The notes under the pieces: model-generated | Databases searched by the model: none | What the model saw: the letters and a program-made list of their open reading frames with translations, nothing else | Told to the model about the DNA's origin: nothing | In this document: one piece after another, positions 35,423 through 47,207 of the stretch | Numbering within the stretch: the stretch's first letter is position 1 | Layout of the letters: every line of letters begins with the position of its first letter | Made by a program: the position numbers and the translations under genes | Origin: Tigriopus japonicus | Lineage: Eukaryota > Arthropoda > Copepoda > Harpacticoida > Harpacticidae | Direction: 5' to 3' | NCBI GenBank assembly: GCA_010645155.1 | Contig: JAAGOF010000055.1 | Coordinates: forward strand, 1,330,842-1,394,841 | DNA length: 64,000 nt

Positions 35423-38392
35423 ATGCATGCAGTTGTGCGTGTTTCGGCAACAGAGATCCTCGTTTGTCGTGCCAATCATAAAAGCAGAATGCATCAATTG
35501 CCCAATGAGATCTTGGAGCTCATCTTTGTTCATTTATCCATCGAGGATCTTTTACTGTCGGTGGCATTAGTTTGTACGAAATGGCGGGATCTTGTGCAAA
35601 ATGTGAATGTTTTGCCATGGAAAAAGGCTTGTCACAGGTTTATTCGAAGGCTTCCATTGGAAAAAAACTCGACCCATCCGGGAACCTTTCTCGATCTCAT
35701 CAACGACCCAATTGCCATCAAACAATTCGCATTTGCCAACAAAGAGGTCCTAACAGAACTGATTTATTTCCCAGAGAAAAAGCATCTAAGTTATCTGTGT
35801 CATTTACATTTTAGGTCAATCCGAATGTGGTCGTGAACAAAACGATAGATACCTTGTTTATGGATCCAAATCAGGAACTACATTTAGAACTAGCTTTACC
35901 TTGGTTTATCACATATCTATCAGCTCGTTTCAACCTCAGTCCCCATCAATCCATCCAACTGCAAAACCATTCAAAGTATTCCTTAGTAAAAGCAGTGATA
36001 TTGGAGAGATTTCCGGAATGGTGGGATGAGAGGGAAGGTGCGGTTAAAGGAGTTCCGGCCGTGGTTTTGTTGAGTGTGATTGCATACCAGCCCAAACATG
36101 TCAGGGAGATCATTGATCGATTGGTGAAAACTTGGTTTGGTAACACTTCGAAGGCTCGTGAAGGCCCGTCCAGCAACCCCGTGATTGCCCTTGAACTCAT
36201 GTATGCCATTGCCTTTGGCTTTTCATTCTTTCTTGAGCGCTCTGATGGCAATCCCGTGTTTTCGTATAACATCTTAACAGCTCTCAGTGAATATGAGCAA
36301 GACTTTGATGGAACACATCGGTTGCTTCAGAGCCCTTTGTCAGAACAGATTGTCCTTGGTCCAGACCAAGCAAGGTTTGTGATGGAAGCCAACTTGTATT
36401 AAGATAGGAGTAACACTTAACACTGATTTCTTATCCTTAGGGTGATGAACCATGTGTTTTCAACTTCTTCCGATGTGGTGGCTGTGGAAGGATTTCCTGG
36501 AAGTGGCAAGACTTTGGCCTTGGCCAATTTGTGTCAAATCAACCCAGACAGAAAGTTCTTGGTTTTGGCAAATAGTGATGATGTCAAGAATCATTTGCTC
36601 AAAATTTACCCCACAAGAAATGTTGTGATTCAATCTCTTCCCGAGTTTTTGTCATCTCGCGGTCACAATTTTCTTAAAGACAAAACCGTGCTCTCTTTCG
36701 GACCAAATGATATTTTCCTGTGTGATGTTTTGGACTGTTTTGGGGAAGATAGAGAAGTTATTGCCATGGCTGTTTACAAGACCATCCAATATTTCGTCTA
36801 TTCCGAATTGGATGATCTCACAATTGAGGCCGTTGAAAAGGGCTGCGAGGATTTGAATCTATGGACCAATTGGAATGGGCAGATTTTGAACGCAGCTCAA
36901 AAAATTTGGGCAGCCTCCATCGATCTAGAATATCTTAAGCTTGGCATCCCATTGGTGGCAATGATGAAGACACTGAAATATGAACCTACCGCTACAGATC
37001 TCAAGCAGACAACTTTGATTGTGGAGAACATGTGTGATTTGACACCGCACGTGCTCGCCTATTTTAAGGCCCAATTTAATCATGTTGTGTTTCTAAATGA
37101 AAAAGTCGAGTGCAACAATCATCGAGGAGAAGATGTTCCCATCTTCTTTACTCATTCCTATCGTCTCGTTCAGAATCATCGAAACGGACATCAAATTGGT
37201 TTTCTTCTGGATCAAGTATTTAGAAAGAAACCAAGGCAACAAAAAGCCATGAAAATTGGTTCTCGGACCGACGACGAGGTTTCGTCTTATATCGATGTGT
37301 TGAATTCCAGAAGTGGTAAAACTGTGGTTGTGATCAGCGAGACTGACGAAGACCTCGTCGATTTCGTCCTTAATCTTGACCTCGAACTGAGTGCAGAATA
37401 TTTCGGAAAATTCCTTCAGCCTATATCTCAACGTTTCTTTGACAAGTATGAAGCCATATCGACACAATTAGCAAAACACGCCATTATCAGCAAGTTCGAA
37501 GATTGCCTCGAAGGCTTTTATTTATTCGAAGACGACTCGTTTCTTCACAGGTAACATATAAAGCCGGATTGATGCAGTTTTTCGAAACAAGGACAATCCC
37601 CGCAATAATAATCACTCTTTTTTTTTCATTCAACTCTGTCGTTTGTAAGTCCTTTGCATCAATCCGGCTTTTAACAATGACTCTCAATTTCATGAAATCA
37701 GCCTAAGTTTTCATGACTCATGGTTCCGAAAAGGTTTGCTAAATGATCTACCGCACATAAAAACACGCCTCAATTCAAAGCCATGTCCAAACGGATCACC
37801 CTACTTTGTTCTAACAACACTTGACAATGTTCGAGGAATGGAATTTGACCACGTGCTCTTCTACAGACATTCTCCGCAGAACTTTTTCCGTAAAATCCCA
37901 CCCAAACCGGGTGTGAATATGCCCATAAGATCTCGTCAACATCATGGTCGGATCATGGTGGACAGTTTCACGAGGGCTGTCAAAAGTGTGATCTTGTCCG
38001 CAGAGGTTCACTTCACCAATTATTATCAGTCGGAGATTGTCTTGGGGGCAGATCTTGTTCCGGGCATGACTTGTGCCACGTGTAATAAAAGTTTTCGACC
38101 GCATGCCCTACATCTTAAATACACTGGTAAGAAGAGTGGCCTCTTTTCATCTAAAAGTGCATGCACATAATCTGGTAGATTATTTCTTCTTTCAGACCTC
38201 GATGACAAATTTGTGAAAAGCTTGCGAACAAGGCACATATTATGCGCTTTGTGTTCTTCAGGATTTGTGGCCAGTTTCGGAATCTATCATAGTAAACCCA
38301 TCATGTCTTTCGTTCGGTTTCTGCTGGGCCCTCTGGCCCATGAACTACCCGAACTTGCCGAAAAATTGAAAGCACAATACAGGGAATTTTGA
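35423..38392 (+). CDS. FBH1-like F-box/UvrD-type helicase with degenerate motifs
   Basis: Five exons: join(35423..35746, 35815..36374, 36441..37550, 37708..38126, 38196..38392), 869 residues; introns 68, 66, 157 and 69 bp. An F-box spans about residues 26-70 (LPNEILELIFVHLS onward). Walker A is GFPGSGKT (312-319). Order and spacing then follow FBH1 (FBXO18), an SF1 helicase that acts in an SCF complex to restrain RAD51 recombination. However, the DEAQD box is VENMCD (489-494), motif III has lost its Gln residues (NEKVECNNHRGE), motif V is VRGMEFDHV (about 707-715) and motif VI keeps only a TRA core (about 750). Two CxxC pairs in the C-terminal domain (CATC, CALC) correspond to FBH1's Cys-rich tail. 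ATP hydrolysis is probably lost while the F-box is intact. The first intron's donor (GTCCTA) and the start codon (alternative ATG at 35489) are the least certain parts; upstream exons may exist. Confidence 0.75.
37560..37671 (+). repeat. 17-bp inverted repeat inside intron 3 of the FBH1-like gene
   Basis: AAAGCCGGATTGATGCA at 37560-37576 and its perfect complement at 37655-37671 enclose a 78-base loop. The left arm starts nine bases after the GTAACA donor and the right arm ends 36 bases before the acceptor, so the folded RNA would bring the splice sites close together. It could also be the remnant of a small palindromic insertion. Confidence 0.8.
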
Positions 38393-38398
38393 AATAAA
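38393..38398 (+). terminator. Polyadenylation signal of the FBH1-like gene
   Basis: AATAAA begins immediately after the last base of the TGA stop codon, giving a very short 3' UTR. Confidence 0.55.
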
Positions 38399-38480
38399 TT
38401 TTCTGCCATACTTAAAGCGATTGACTTTTCTTTACAATGCCATCGTCGGGTTACGTCCTCAGTTTGAACCTAATATAGGG

Positions 38481-38812
38481 CAATTGAAGTGTGGCTTTGT
38501 TGTGCCTTTCCATGGAGCGAGAGCGTCGACATCTGCCACGGCTAGCTCGCACTGTGCATGCACGTGAAAAGAGACAAAATTCAGCATTTCTCAAGCAAAT
38601 GTGCCAAAATTGTAACATAATTTCCTATTTGATGTAGATAAACTATCATCACATTGCTAGAACAAGTCAATGCAACATACAGTATTTTGCACAATTTCCT
38701 GAATTGTTCCTAGTTTTGTCTCTTTGCAAGTGCATGCACAGTGCAAGTTGGTCGTGGCAGATGTCGACGCTCTTGCTGCATGAAAAGGCACAACAAAGCC
38801 ACACTTCAATTG
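38481..38812. mobile_element. MITE-like element with 99-bp inverted repeats
   Basis: Arms 38481-38579 and 38714-38812 pair without gaps at roughly 85-90 percent identity (outer end CAATTGAAGTGTGGCTTTGT), around a 134-bp AT-rich spacer. There is no ORF and no convincing target duplication. It sits about 85 bp downstream of the FBH1-like gene, in the spacer before the next gene on the same strand. Confidence 0.75.
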
Positions 38813-39411
38813 ACCTCCTTTTTTTGTTGAACATTCACGTCAAGAAAATTGAAATAGTTGAATAGGTAGCAAACCTGAATGCCATCATCAAACGCGCATG
38901 ATTTTCAAATTTCACCGTCAAATTTTCAGCTGATGCTCAATAGTTGTGAAATCATTTATTTGCAATTTATTTGCATTTAAATGTTGTCAAATATACGCCA
39001 AGCTCCTTCCTTGTAGACGGGTACTTCCAAGGACAAGTAACCATACCGAAGTCGGAAGAAATTTGAGCAACTTAAAATGCGAAACAATCGTCAATAGCTT
39101 ATTGTGTTCTTTGATCTGTTGTGAAAGCCGGTCGAGTCTGTCTTGGCAAGCCGAGAAGATTTTCAGGATTTACTGTCCATTGGATGGCCTTTCTACTTTC
39201 AAGCATCTCATAGCCCACGAGGTAGACATGAATTGAAACACCCCATGACTCTCTACCCATGACGAGACCTAGATTTCGTCTTGTTTGTTGGGCAATCTTT
39301 GAAAAGGAATGAAAACATAGGACGTGTGACCCAAGCAGTGTGCAAAGTTCATTTTGTGGGTCAGAATAGAAGTGCGAACGAGACCTTATTCACTTTTATA
39401 TCCTGATTAAT

Positions 39412-41632
39412 ATGGGACTTCTTTTCGATGTCAGCGAAAACCGACTGGACGAAGTAAATATTAGACTTGAAAAGGGTGAAGATGTGAATCAAGCCGATAA
39501 AAGCGGAAACACAGCGCTGCATTTGGCGGCTGAAAAAGGGTTGGCAGAGATGACCACGTTGCTTATTCGCCATGGGGCAGACTTGAATGCGGCAAACGCA
39601 TGTCCAGGATGGTCTCCGTTGCACTACGCGGCATATGAAGGTAGGGAATTCGATTTAAATAATATATAAGCCATTCAACTAGGATTATACATGCCCTTTA
39701 GGTCATGCGTTGGTGGTGCAGATATTATTGGATGGAGGAGCATCCCCCGATCCCAAGGACAAACAAGGAGATACTCCAGAGACGTGGGCATTAGAATGGG
39801 AGAACTACAAGTGTGCCATGATTCTGGCAGACGCCATCCGAAAGAAAGCACACTCAACCATTGAGTCTAGGGCCCAACCAGAGACCAAGGTTCAACCCAA
39901 GTCAAAATCCGATGATAGTGAAGATGACGATGATGAGGAATGCACTCATTGGGTCTTACCTCAAACAAACCCCAACATCCCATCACTAAAGACGGTTCCA
40001 GATAAAGCACTGTTGCCACAAAATGAGGAAAAACCTAAAGAGCAACTTTCAGAGGCAAACGAATTGCTGGAGGAAGAAGGTAGTCCGGACCAAAACACAC
40101 TATCCGACCAAATCACGAAAAAGACGCGCGAAGTGCCGGTATCACCCACATCAGCATCCCCACTATCTGACCATTCGTCTGGTTACATACAACAAGACAC
40201 AATCAAATCTCAGGAAGAGCCAAATCCGACGCCACCAAACCAGCCGTCTCCATCACCTTCTATTCCACCTCCACCTCCGCCTCCGCCTCCGCCTCCGCCT
40301 CCGCCTCCACCTCCATCATCCCTGGTTCCACTTTCTTCCAAAACGAATTCACAACCAGATCATGAAGCCTCATTCTCAACGAAAACTGGTCGATCAGGAC
40401 GGCTTTCGCGTCAAAATTCGTCGAAATCCGTGAACAAGGATGTGAAAAACGACATGACCCAAACCCTATTAGAGGAATTGAAGATTTTTACCGGTGCAAG
40501 AAAGAAGGTTTTAGTAAAAGAAGAAAAGAAAACCGCCAAGGAAAGACGACGATCCCGAAGTCGAGACCCTCGTCGGCAATCAATGATCCAAAAAGAGGAT
40601 GTACCATTTTTCCAATTGCCCAGGTCTCAAACGAAAAGTGACACTGACGTCAGACTGGACCTAAAGGACGAGATGGAAATGAGAATGTACGGCCCTAGAT
40701 CTGCGAGTATCGTGGACAAAATCAAGGATTCACTGAGCTCGTCGCCAAATCCTGAACAAGGACAGGACCCTCGATACAATCCACTTCCACCTTTACCCTC
40801 AACCAGACTGCCAGAGAAGCCTCCTGGTCAAGAGTTTGAACAACTCTTTCAACTCACAACAGATCAAGCGTTCTCCTTGGATTTGAGAAAATCTGCCGCA
40901 GATCTTGCTTCACTGTCTAGGTAAGTTTGAGATTTTGACCGCCAAGTTTAAAAATTTCGGCAGAAATGAAGTTAAAATCACGTAACCTGGCGTCTAACTT
41001 TGTAACACGTGGTCTTTGATTCTGAAAAATGGCGACCTTCATTCGCCGATAAGAGTGCTAATCCTCTGTCTAGGTTTGGGGATTTGGCGCGGATATCCAA
41101 GGCCAAAGAGGATCTGGTTTCCAGACTCACCTGTTTGATTGATGAGGAAAAGCGGCAACTGGAGACCGATCTCGCCCGAAAGATCGAGGAATTTGAGAAC
41201 ATGAAAAAGCGCCATCGAGAGGAAGAAGACCGGGTTCAAAACGAGATTAGCTTGCTCTCCGAGAAATTGGAGAATCTCGCTGTCCCCCCAATTCTCGATA
41301 AGTAAGTCTTCGTCTCATAGCTAATGTCTGGCGGGCATGTCGTAGTCCTGTCACAATTTATTGGGCGATTTCACAATCGAGTTTTCTTCCCTTCCAGAGC
41401 AAAGCAACGCTTCAGCCCGGAATTGGAAAAGGAACTGACATGCGTGTCTTGCTCTTACATTTGTATTCCACCCACTCAGATATTTCAGTGTGACGATGGA
41501 GATCTTCTCTGTGAGACCTGCAAATCTAATCCTGAGCTCAACACATGTCCGGAATGTAACAAACCCATTGATCGACCTTTGGCAAGAAACCGAGCGCTGG
41601 AAAAGCTGGCCAAGAAACATTATCAAAATTGA
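39412..41632 (+). CDS. Ankyrin-polyproline-coiled coil-RING protein
   Basis: Four exons: join(39412..39640, 39702..40920, 41074..41301, 41398..41632), 636 residues; introns 61, 153 and 96 bp, all phase-compatible. Residues 1 to about 125 hold three to four ankyrin repeats (SGNTALHLAAEKG, SPLHYAAYEGHALVVQ, GDTPETWA). A long disordered region follows, with an acidic run, a stretch of about 17 prolines (about 265-282) and an RSRSRDPRR segment. Residues about 495-550 form a coiled coil. A C-terminal RING has ligands at about C574, C577, C590, D594, C597, C600, C609 and C612: the usual His is Asp (CDDGDLLCETC), while the spacing recalls SIAH-type RINGs. A ubiquitin E3 ligase with ankyrin substrate recognition is likely, with the proline tract a candidate SH3, WW or profilin ligand. 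I do not recognise a named orthologue. Confidence 0.8.
40263..40318 (+). repeat. (CCTCCG)n hexanucleotide coding for polyproline
   Basis: CCTCCR-type units within exon 2 of the ankyrin-RING gene; likely length-polymorphic. Confidence 0.85.
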
Positions 41633-41770
41633 TACAATATATTTTCCTTTAAAAATCATCATGCTACGCATACTTTGAAAAGTTTCGATACTGGATCACG
41701 TAACATTACGTGCGAACAAACAAGTTGAAGAGCAACTTTAAGCTTGAACTTGCTTATTAAAACCTGCCCC

Positions 41771-41776
41771 AATAAA
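41771..41776 (+). terminator. Polyadenylation signal of the ankyrin-RING gene
   Basis: AATAAA 139 bases downstream of the stop codon. Confidence 0.5.
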
Positions 41777-42504
41777 AGTTGCTCAACAAATCTTTTGAAT
41801 CAAATTATGTTCATCTCAATTTCTCATGTAGGTCAGGTCATAGTTGTTGATCTCACCTTAAAATGCTCGGTGAAAACATAGAATCATTTCACATACGAAA
41901 GGATGCGTCAACTCATGAAGATCTTAGGGAAGTATCATATTCTGGTTTGATCAGCTATATCATGTTCTCAAGGCAACCTTTTGGTAACAACTAGTCTGCA
42001 AAGTCTAACCTTGCAAAAGTATTAAAATAGCTTTTATTGGACGCAACTTTCTCCCCTCATTGAACCGGCAATGATCAGATTACATGACAATTCTAGGAGT
42101 ACAAAAGTTCCCGCAAAAAGGTTAGCACATGTGTTTTTGCCAATGCTGACTTTGGGAATGATGTTTACTTTAAATTTCTGGCATCAAGTACGATTTTTTT
42201 TTAGACACATTTTGTATGAATGGCAAATCAACCAAGGTATTTGAGTCATGAGGGACAATTTTTTAACATTGATCTCGATACTGGCCCTTCAAGTTATAGA
42301 GGGTATGGTTTTAACATTCTTAAAAGATTTCAATTATAACTTACATGGTGTTCACCTGATGCAGGAATCCTTTCAGGGGTCCTTTTACCTGATGTTTCAC
42401 TAGCTAGACTATCAACTGACCTTACTCTGTGATCTTTTCGGCTAAAAAAATCCACACCCTATTAATCAGTCTTTTATTACAAAAGAGTCGTCATTCCAAA
42501 AATC
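41777..42504. other. Intergenic, nothing recognised
   Basis: AT-rich, no gene or clear repeat. Confidence 0.4.
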
Positions 42505-42776
42505 AGGTTAGTCGACGACTTGGAGTAAGTCTAATCTTGGATCGCCGAGAGTAACATGACTCTGATTGGGATGAAATTCCGCACAATGCCGGCATGGGAA
42601 GTCAAAATTAGATGTTCCACTCAAAGGCAATGGAGGTTGTGAAATTGAGCAGGTATCGTCCATGAGTGATTTAGGAGTTATCATCCAAGATGATGGAAAG
42701 TTTGATGAGCGTATCCAGTTGAAAGTGGGGAAGGCGTTTCAAACGTATGACTGGATCTATTGGACTTTCAAGTTCA
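42505..42776 (+). mobile_element. LINE fragment, plus orientation
   Basis: Homologous to the minus-strand LINE at 62.25-62.55 kb. With frameshift correction it reads NMTLIGMKFRTM, VPLKGNGGCEIEQV, MSDLGVIIQDDGKFDERIQL and VGKAFQTYDWIYWTFK, the segment just after the reverse transcriptase palm. It ends abruptly at 42776, near an inverted-repeat element, and is non-coding. Confidence 0.7.
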
Positions 42777-42801
42777 TCCGATTTTTGGAAAAATAGTATG
42801 A

Positions 42802-45125
42802 GGCCTATGAGCCCTATATTTCTAACAAATGTTCGTAAAGAAACTTTTCGGTGTTGCTTAAATCTAACATTATCATGCCAGTTTAAAGGTCTAACATACT
42901 TATAAATATATTTGCCCGAAATAAAATGTCTCTTGTTAGAAAAGTAATTTTCAAGTAGGGACCACGAACTTACCAGAGGGAGGGGAGTCTTCATACAGCG
43001 AGAGCAATGGAGAGAAGAAAAACAGCGAGGAAGTGCTTAGATTGGGAAAATGTTCAAGAGAATATGGTAATGAAGGAGAAGTAGGAATAGACAAATGGCA
43101 CATACGTTTGAAACCATTAGAGACTCCTAAACATAAGTTGATTTAAAGAAGCTCAGAGTTATGATCATCGCATCTTGGATTCTCTCTTCTGATTGGTTGG
43201 TTCTGATTGAAGAAGAAATAGGCCAAAAGAAAAAAAACAAATACACGGAGGAGCAAGAAACAATGAATAATCTTTAAAGATCTTTAAAACGGCTTCACAT
43301 TACAAGAACAAAATAAATTTGCTTAACCTAGAGCACTAAGATAATCTAAGGAAACAAGTAGCACCTTCAAGGTCTAAAAATTAAGATCAAAACCTTGAAA
43401 ATCCAAGTGCAAAGAGTGATGCCAAAGGTGTAGATAGGTCAGAAAGTATTTTGGGGATTTTTCTTTTTTGGGAAGTTTTAGACTTCATTTTCCATGCTCA
43501 AAATGTTTTTTTTTTCATCTAATAAGTCCTTGATCACAATGTTTTAAGAAAAGTATGAATGACCATTCTGACGCATCATTCACATCACTAAGAGTGTATT
43601 TTGTTTTGGTTTGCTAGCATCATGGGTTTTGTGAAACTTTGAAATAAATGACCACAAAAATTGGGTTCAGTTTTATCGAACAAGATAGTGATATCAAGGA
43701 TACTTTACTCACCAAAACTCAAGCCATTGGGTATGATGTCATTTCATAGCCAATTATGGCTATGATATGACTGAGAACGGATGCCTCGTTATAATTTAGG
43801 ATTTAATTTGTTTTATTGATAATTTAAATCTAAGTGAAGAGTATTATGCTATGTTAGTAAATTGCGGAGGGAAAGGTCAAAAGGTAAACCCTCTTGGTAG
43901 AAATATCAAGTTAGAATGAATCCGAGTAACAAAGAGTTGATAGTTGATCTTCTGGAGAAACAAAAACGGCTAAAAAGAAACAAGGCACAAACACTTCTTA
44001 AAAACCTCTTGTTGCTTTGCGGATTTTTTATGAAAACAAAGATAGCTTACATTCCTGGATAAACTCAATTTCAAATATTAGTCAATAGTATCTACAGTTA
44101 AAGTTTCAAAGTAAGAATTTTGTCTTTCTTAATAATATTGTTCTCAAATCAAATGTGATTCCTTTATGTTGTGTTTTCTGGTGAAGAGCCAACTATTCTT
44201 ATCGTTTCTAATCTTTTCTTTTTCATTTTAATCTAAATATTTTTATATCCAACTTAATCTCAGACTATATTTAAGATCCTTTTATCATCCAAGTTCCCTT
44301 GTGTTAGTTGAGTTTTTATTTTGACTTTAACATAAAAACAATATTGTTCGATGCAGCGCAGTGAACGTTTTCAGAACTCTCCTCAGTCGAGTTCTGAAGC
44401 TCAGAGAGCTCAGATATATCTCTACCCACAGTGCTTCTCAGAATTCAATAAATACATAAGATAAGGAATATGTATTCGAATCCTATTCACTGATTAAAAA
44501 CTATGGTGGTGGAAATATTGTGCTGAAAAAGTACAAATCAAACTGCACAAAAAATGAAGTACAAATGAGAACGACGATATACCCTGACAAGAAAGTTGTG
44601 TCTTTCTTATACTTTGAACCTATACGTATATTACAGTAATGTGTTGACAGTTTTCCATGATCAAGCATCCAGTGTCCCTCCACTAGCTTCTAGAGTGGTT
44701 TGAATTAATTTTGGATGTAATGTAACAACAAATAAGTGAGAATTTATTGCTGGAACAGGAAGTGTCACTTTGATGTCCATTGCCTTTTTTTCATGCAGTG
44801 TTCTAGATCGCTTTAAATCAGGGGTGTGCAAACCCTGGCCCACGGGCCAAATGTGACCCAAGAGAGGATTATTAAAATACATAAGATTGATTATGGATAT
44901 GTACGGTAGGTAGATTGTAGAATTTTATACTAGAAATTCTCCTCCCTAGCGTGTTCGTGGACCCTACTTGGAAATTACTTTTGTAACATTACACATTTAT
45001 TTCGGGCATATTTATTCAAAAGTATGTTTGACCTTTAAAACTGGCATGATGATGTCAGATTTTGGCAACGCTGAAAAGTTTGTTTACGAAGATTTGTTAG
45101 AAATATAGGGCTCATATATGAGGCC
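42802..45125. mobile_element. Element or nest bounded by ~170-bp inverted repeats
   Basis: 42802-42969 and 44953-45125 are inverted, diverged copies (shared blocks 'gagccctatatttctaacaaat', 'catgccagttttaaaggtc', 'gggaccacgaac' on one strand). Inner DNA of about 2 kb has no long ORF. Either this is one transposon with long inverted ends or two opposite insertions of the same short element. Just inside the right arm is a hAT-like terminus (44819). Confidence 0.5.
44819..44860. mobile_element. hAT/Charlie-like terminal sequence
   Basis: CAGGGGTGTGCAAACCCTGG followed by CCCACGGGCCAAATGTG closely follows the widespread hAT terminus (CAGGGGTGGGCAAAC...GGCCC...GGGCC). A matching opposite end was not found in this window, so it is a solo or truncated end. 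Confidence 0.45.
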
Positions 45126-46118
45126 GAGGCTATATTTTGACACAAAGGCATTTATTCCTAAATAATGGCTAAAGTTGTTGAACATGCGTCTTGAAAGAAT
45201 TCGTTCAAATTTCTTGTGTTAATATTTGTGGACTGGATGTTCTTCACCATGATTTTAGAGGTCCTAGCACCCTTTTTACTCGTCTCATGAACGTTTGACA
45301 TTCAGCTCTCCAAAGGATTTTGGTCCTCATAACAATGAGGAAATACGTAGATGGAATCTTGCTCCACCCATCAGTCCAAGCAAGTTGTGTAATGGATGAG
45401 CGCGATGATACTCGCCATTTTGGTCCGGAGTGAAGGTTCATCAAGGTATCTTGACATGATGAGGTAAATATTTTTAATCATTGATGAAGGTCGAGCTCAT
45501 TGATTCCAAAAGCTACAGAAAAACGCTCGACTGTGATTTATATTTGACAAAAAGGGGGGATGTTCATTGTCATGAAGGCTGTGGAGTGCAACGTTTACTT
45601 TGGATCACTGAACTCAACAGGTGTGAATGAATGTCTTACTTTTTCCAAGTGCCAAAGAACTTTGCAGTTTAGGTGCATCAGGTCCTGAAGAAGAGATTTA
45701 ATTAACATCATGCATTTTTGTATTGTGTTGCGTGGATATTCATTAATTGAAAAAGGACTGGAGAGCATTGGGCCATGTGTTTTGAAACATGGATCGTAAT
45801 GTGTATGTCCCCCTCCGTGACTTGTTCTCTAAAGGGACTTCATATCCCTCAGGACATAAGGTGAACCTTTGGTCTTGTACACCGCTTATAATACAATAAA
45901 TGCAATTTAACCGTTGCATGCAACATCAATCATCATGGAACAAAACGAGGAACAATCAGAACCTGTCGAGAAAAATCAGAATTTCCGTTTTTGTCAATTT
46001 CCACTCGAGTAGGAACCAGGACGGGGGATGAAAATTAAGTTTCCTTAAAGGCAAGGTTTAGCAATTGATCACCAGAAATGTCAAAGTATGGTTATGAAAT
46101 TGGCTCGATTTTTACGTA
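45126..46118. other. Intergenic, no supported gene
   Basis: A 66-codon minus frame at 45244-45444 has no recognised domain; nothing else stands out. Confidence 0.4.
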
Positions 46119-46313
46119 CAGGGGGCGTAAGCAAAATTCGAAAATCAAGATCAATGCCAAGATTCGTTAAGATTAAGTAATTCAAGAATTATGTGAACAA
46201 ACTGAACGAAACATTTAGTGATGATTTATTAAAATATGAACTCATTATATTTCAAAATACCATCCTTTGTCTGAGATCATGGCCTCCAACCTAGGCCTGA
46301 AGGCCTTGCAGAC

Positions 46314-46603
46314 CCTTGGATTTTTGGTAGAGTTTTGCCATTTTGGTTTTTAGGGTCAAAAAACTGACCACAACTAAACTTTTCAACAGGCAATAGACCT
46401 TATCTGCCATAAAATATGGCAGCACTGCCAACTCGAAATCCGTAAGTGTATCTACTGATGGAACTCGAAATCGAACTAGTTCGAGTGTTGCCAAATTGGT
46501 CCCTGTTTAGGTCTATTCAAAGAGTTAGATACAACCTGCCCTTTTTAACAGCGATGAAATTCCGAGTCAAAAATGGCAGCACTCCTGGTTCAAAACACAT
46601 CAC
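46314..46603. mobile_element. hAT MITE copy 2, left-truncated and interrupted
   Basis: Closely matches 7495-7777, the intact 307-bp hAT MITE, from 'agagttttgccatttt' through 'aacacatcac'; its last two bases (TA) lie at 47216-47217 beyond the nested element. The left TIR is missing. It lies within the Tc1-like relic. Confidence 0.8.
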
Positions 46604-47207
46604 TAAGGCCCGGAAAAATGTTTGCAAAAAAGTGACGAAGTATTCAATATATATTTTTTCAAAAGCCCAAAATATTTGGAAAAAAGCCGGACATTAAAGA
46701 AACCTTTTTTTGAAAAGGCCATTATTTGGTATTTTTGTCTGTGTAGACCGATTTTCCAAATTTGGTGAATTTGATGCATTTGGTCGTTTTTGGAGCCAAA
46801 TTTGACATGCAATTGATTAAACAATACAATTTCCAATTTGCCTCAATTGATGGCGCAGTTTTTTCCAATATGACAGTAGTTTTGGTTGTGAATGTCTAAT
46901 CTTGGTACATTAGACATTTTTATTATGTACATAGTGTGCCGAGGTGTCGTCTTGAGTATTTGATGTATGAACGAGAGAGAACCGGATTGTACATTTCTAG
47001 TTCATGTAGAAATGTCATGTACAAGTTCTATTGAGCATTGGTCTTTCATTTATTTTAACTCAATTTTGCCCGCAATATTTTTTTGGACCAGAATATTCGA
47101 GAAATTTTTTTTTTCCTTGCAACAACCAAAATATTTAAAAAATCGAGGAAAAGTGGAGAAATGTTTTTTTTTCAACTAGGTTTTAAAATATTTATTTCCG
47201 GGCCCTA
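46604..47207. mobile_element. 604-bp hAT-type MITE inserted in another hAT MITE
   Basis: Ends TAAGGCCCGGAAA and, inverted, TAGGGCCCGGAAA; flanked by perfect 8-bp direct repeats CACATCAC (46596-46603 and 47208-47215). The uninterrupted sequence at 7770-7777 in the other hAT copy acts as the empty site and contains CACATCAC once, which confirms the boundaries. The interior is AT-rich with no transposase and a small palindrome ('atgtctaa...ttagacat') near 46894-46919. Confidence 0.88.
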
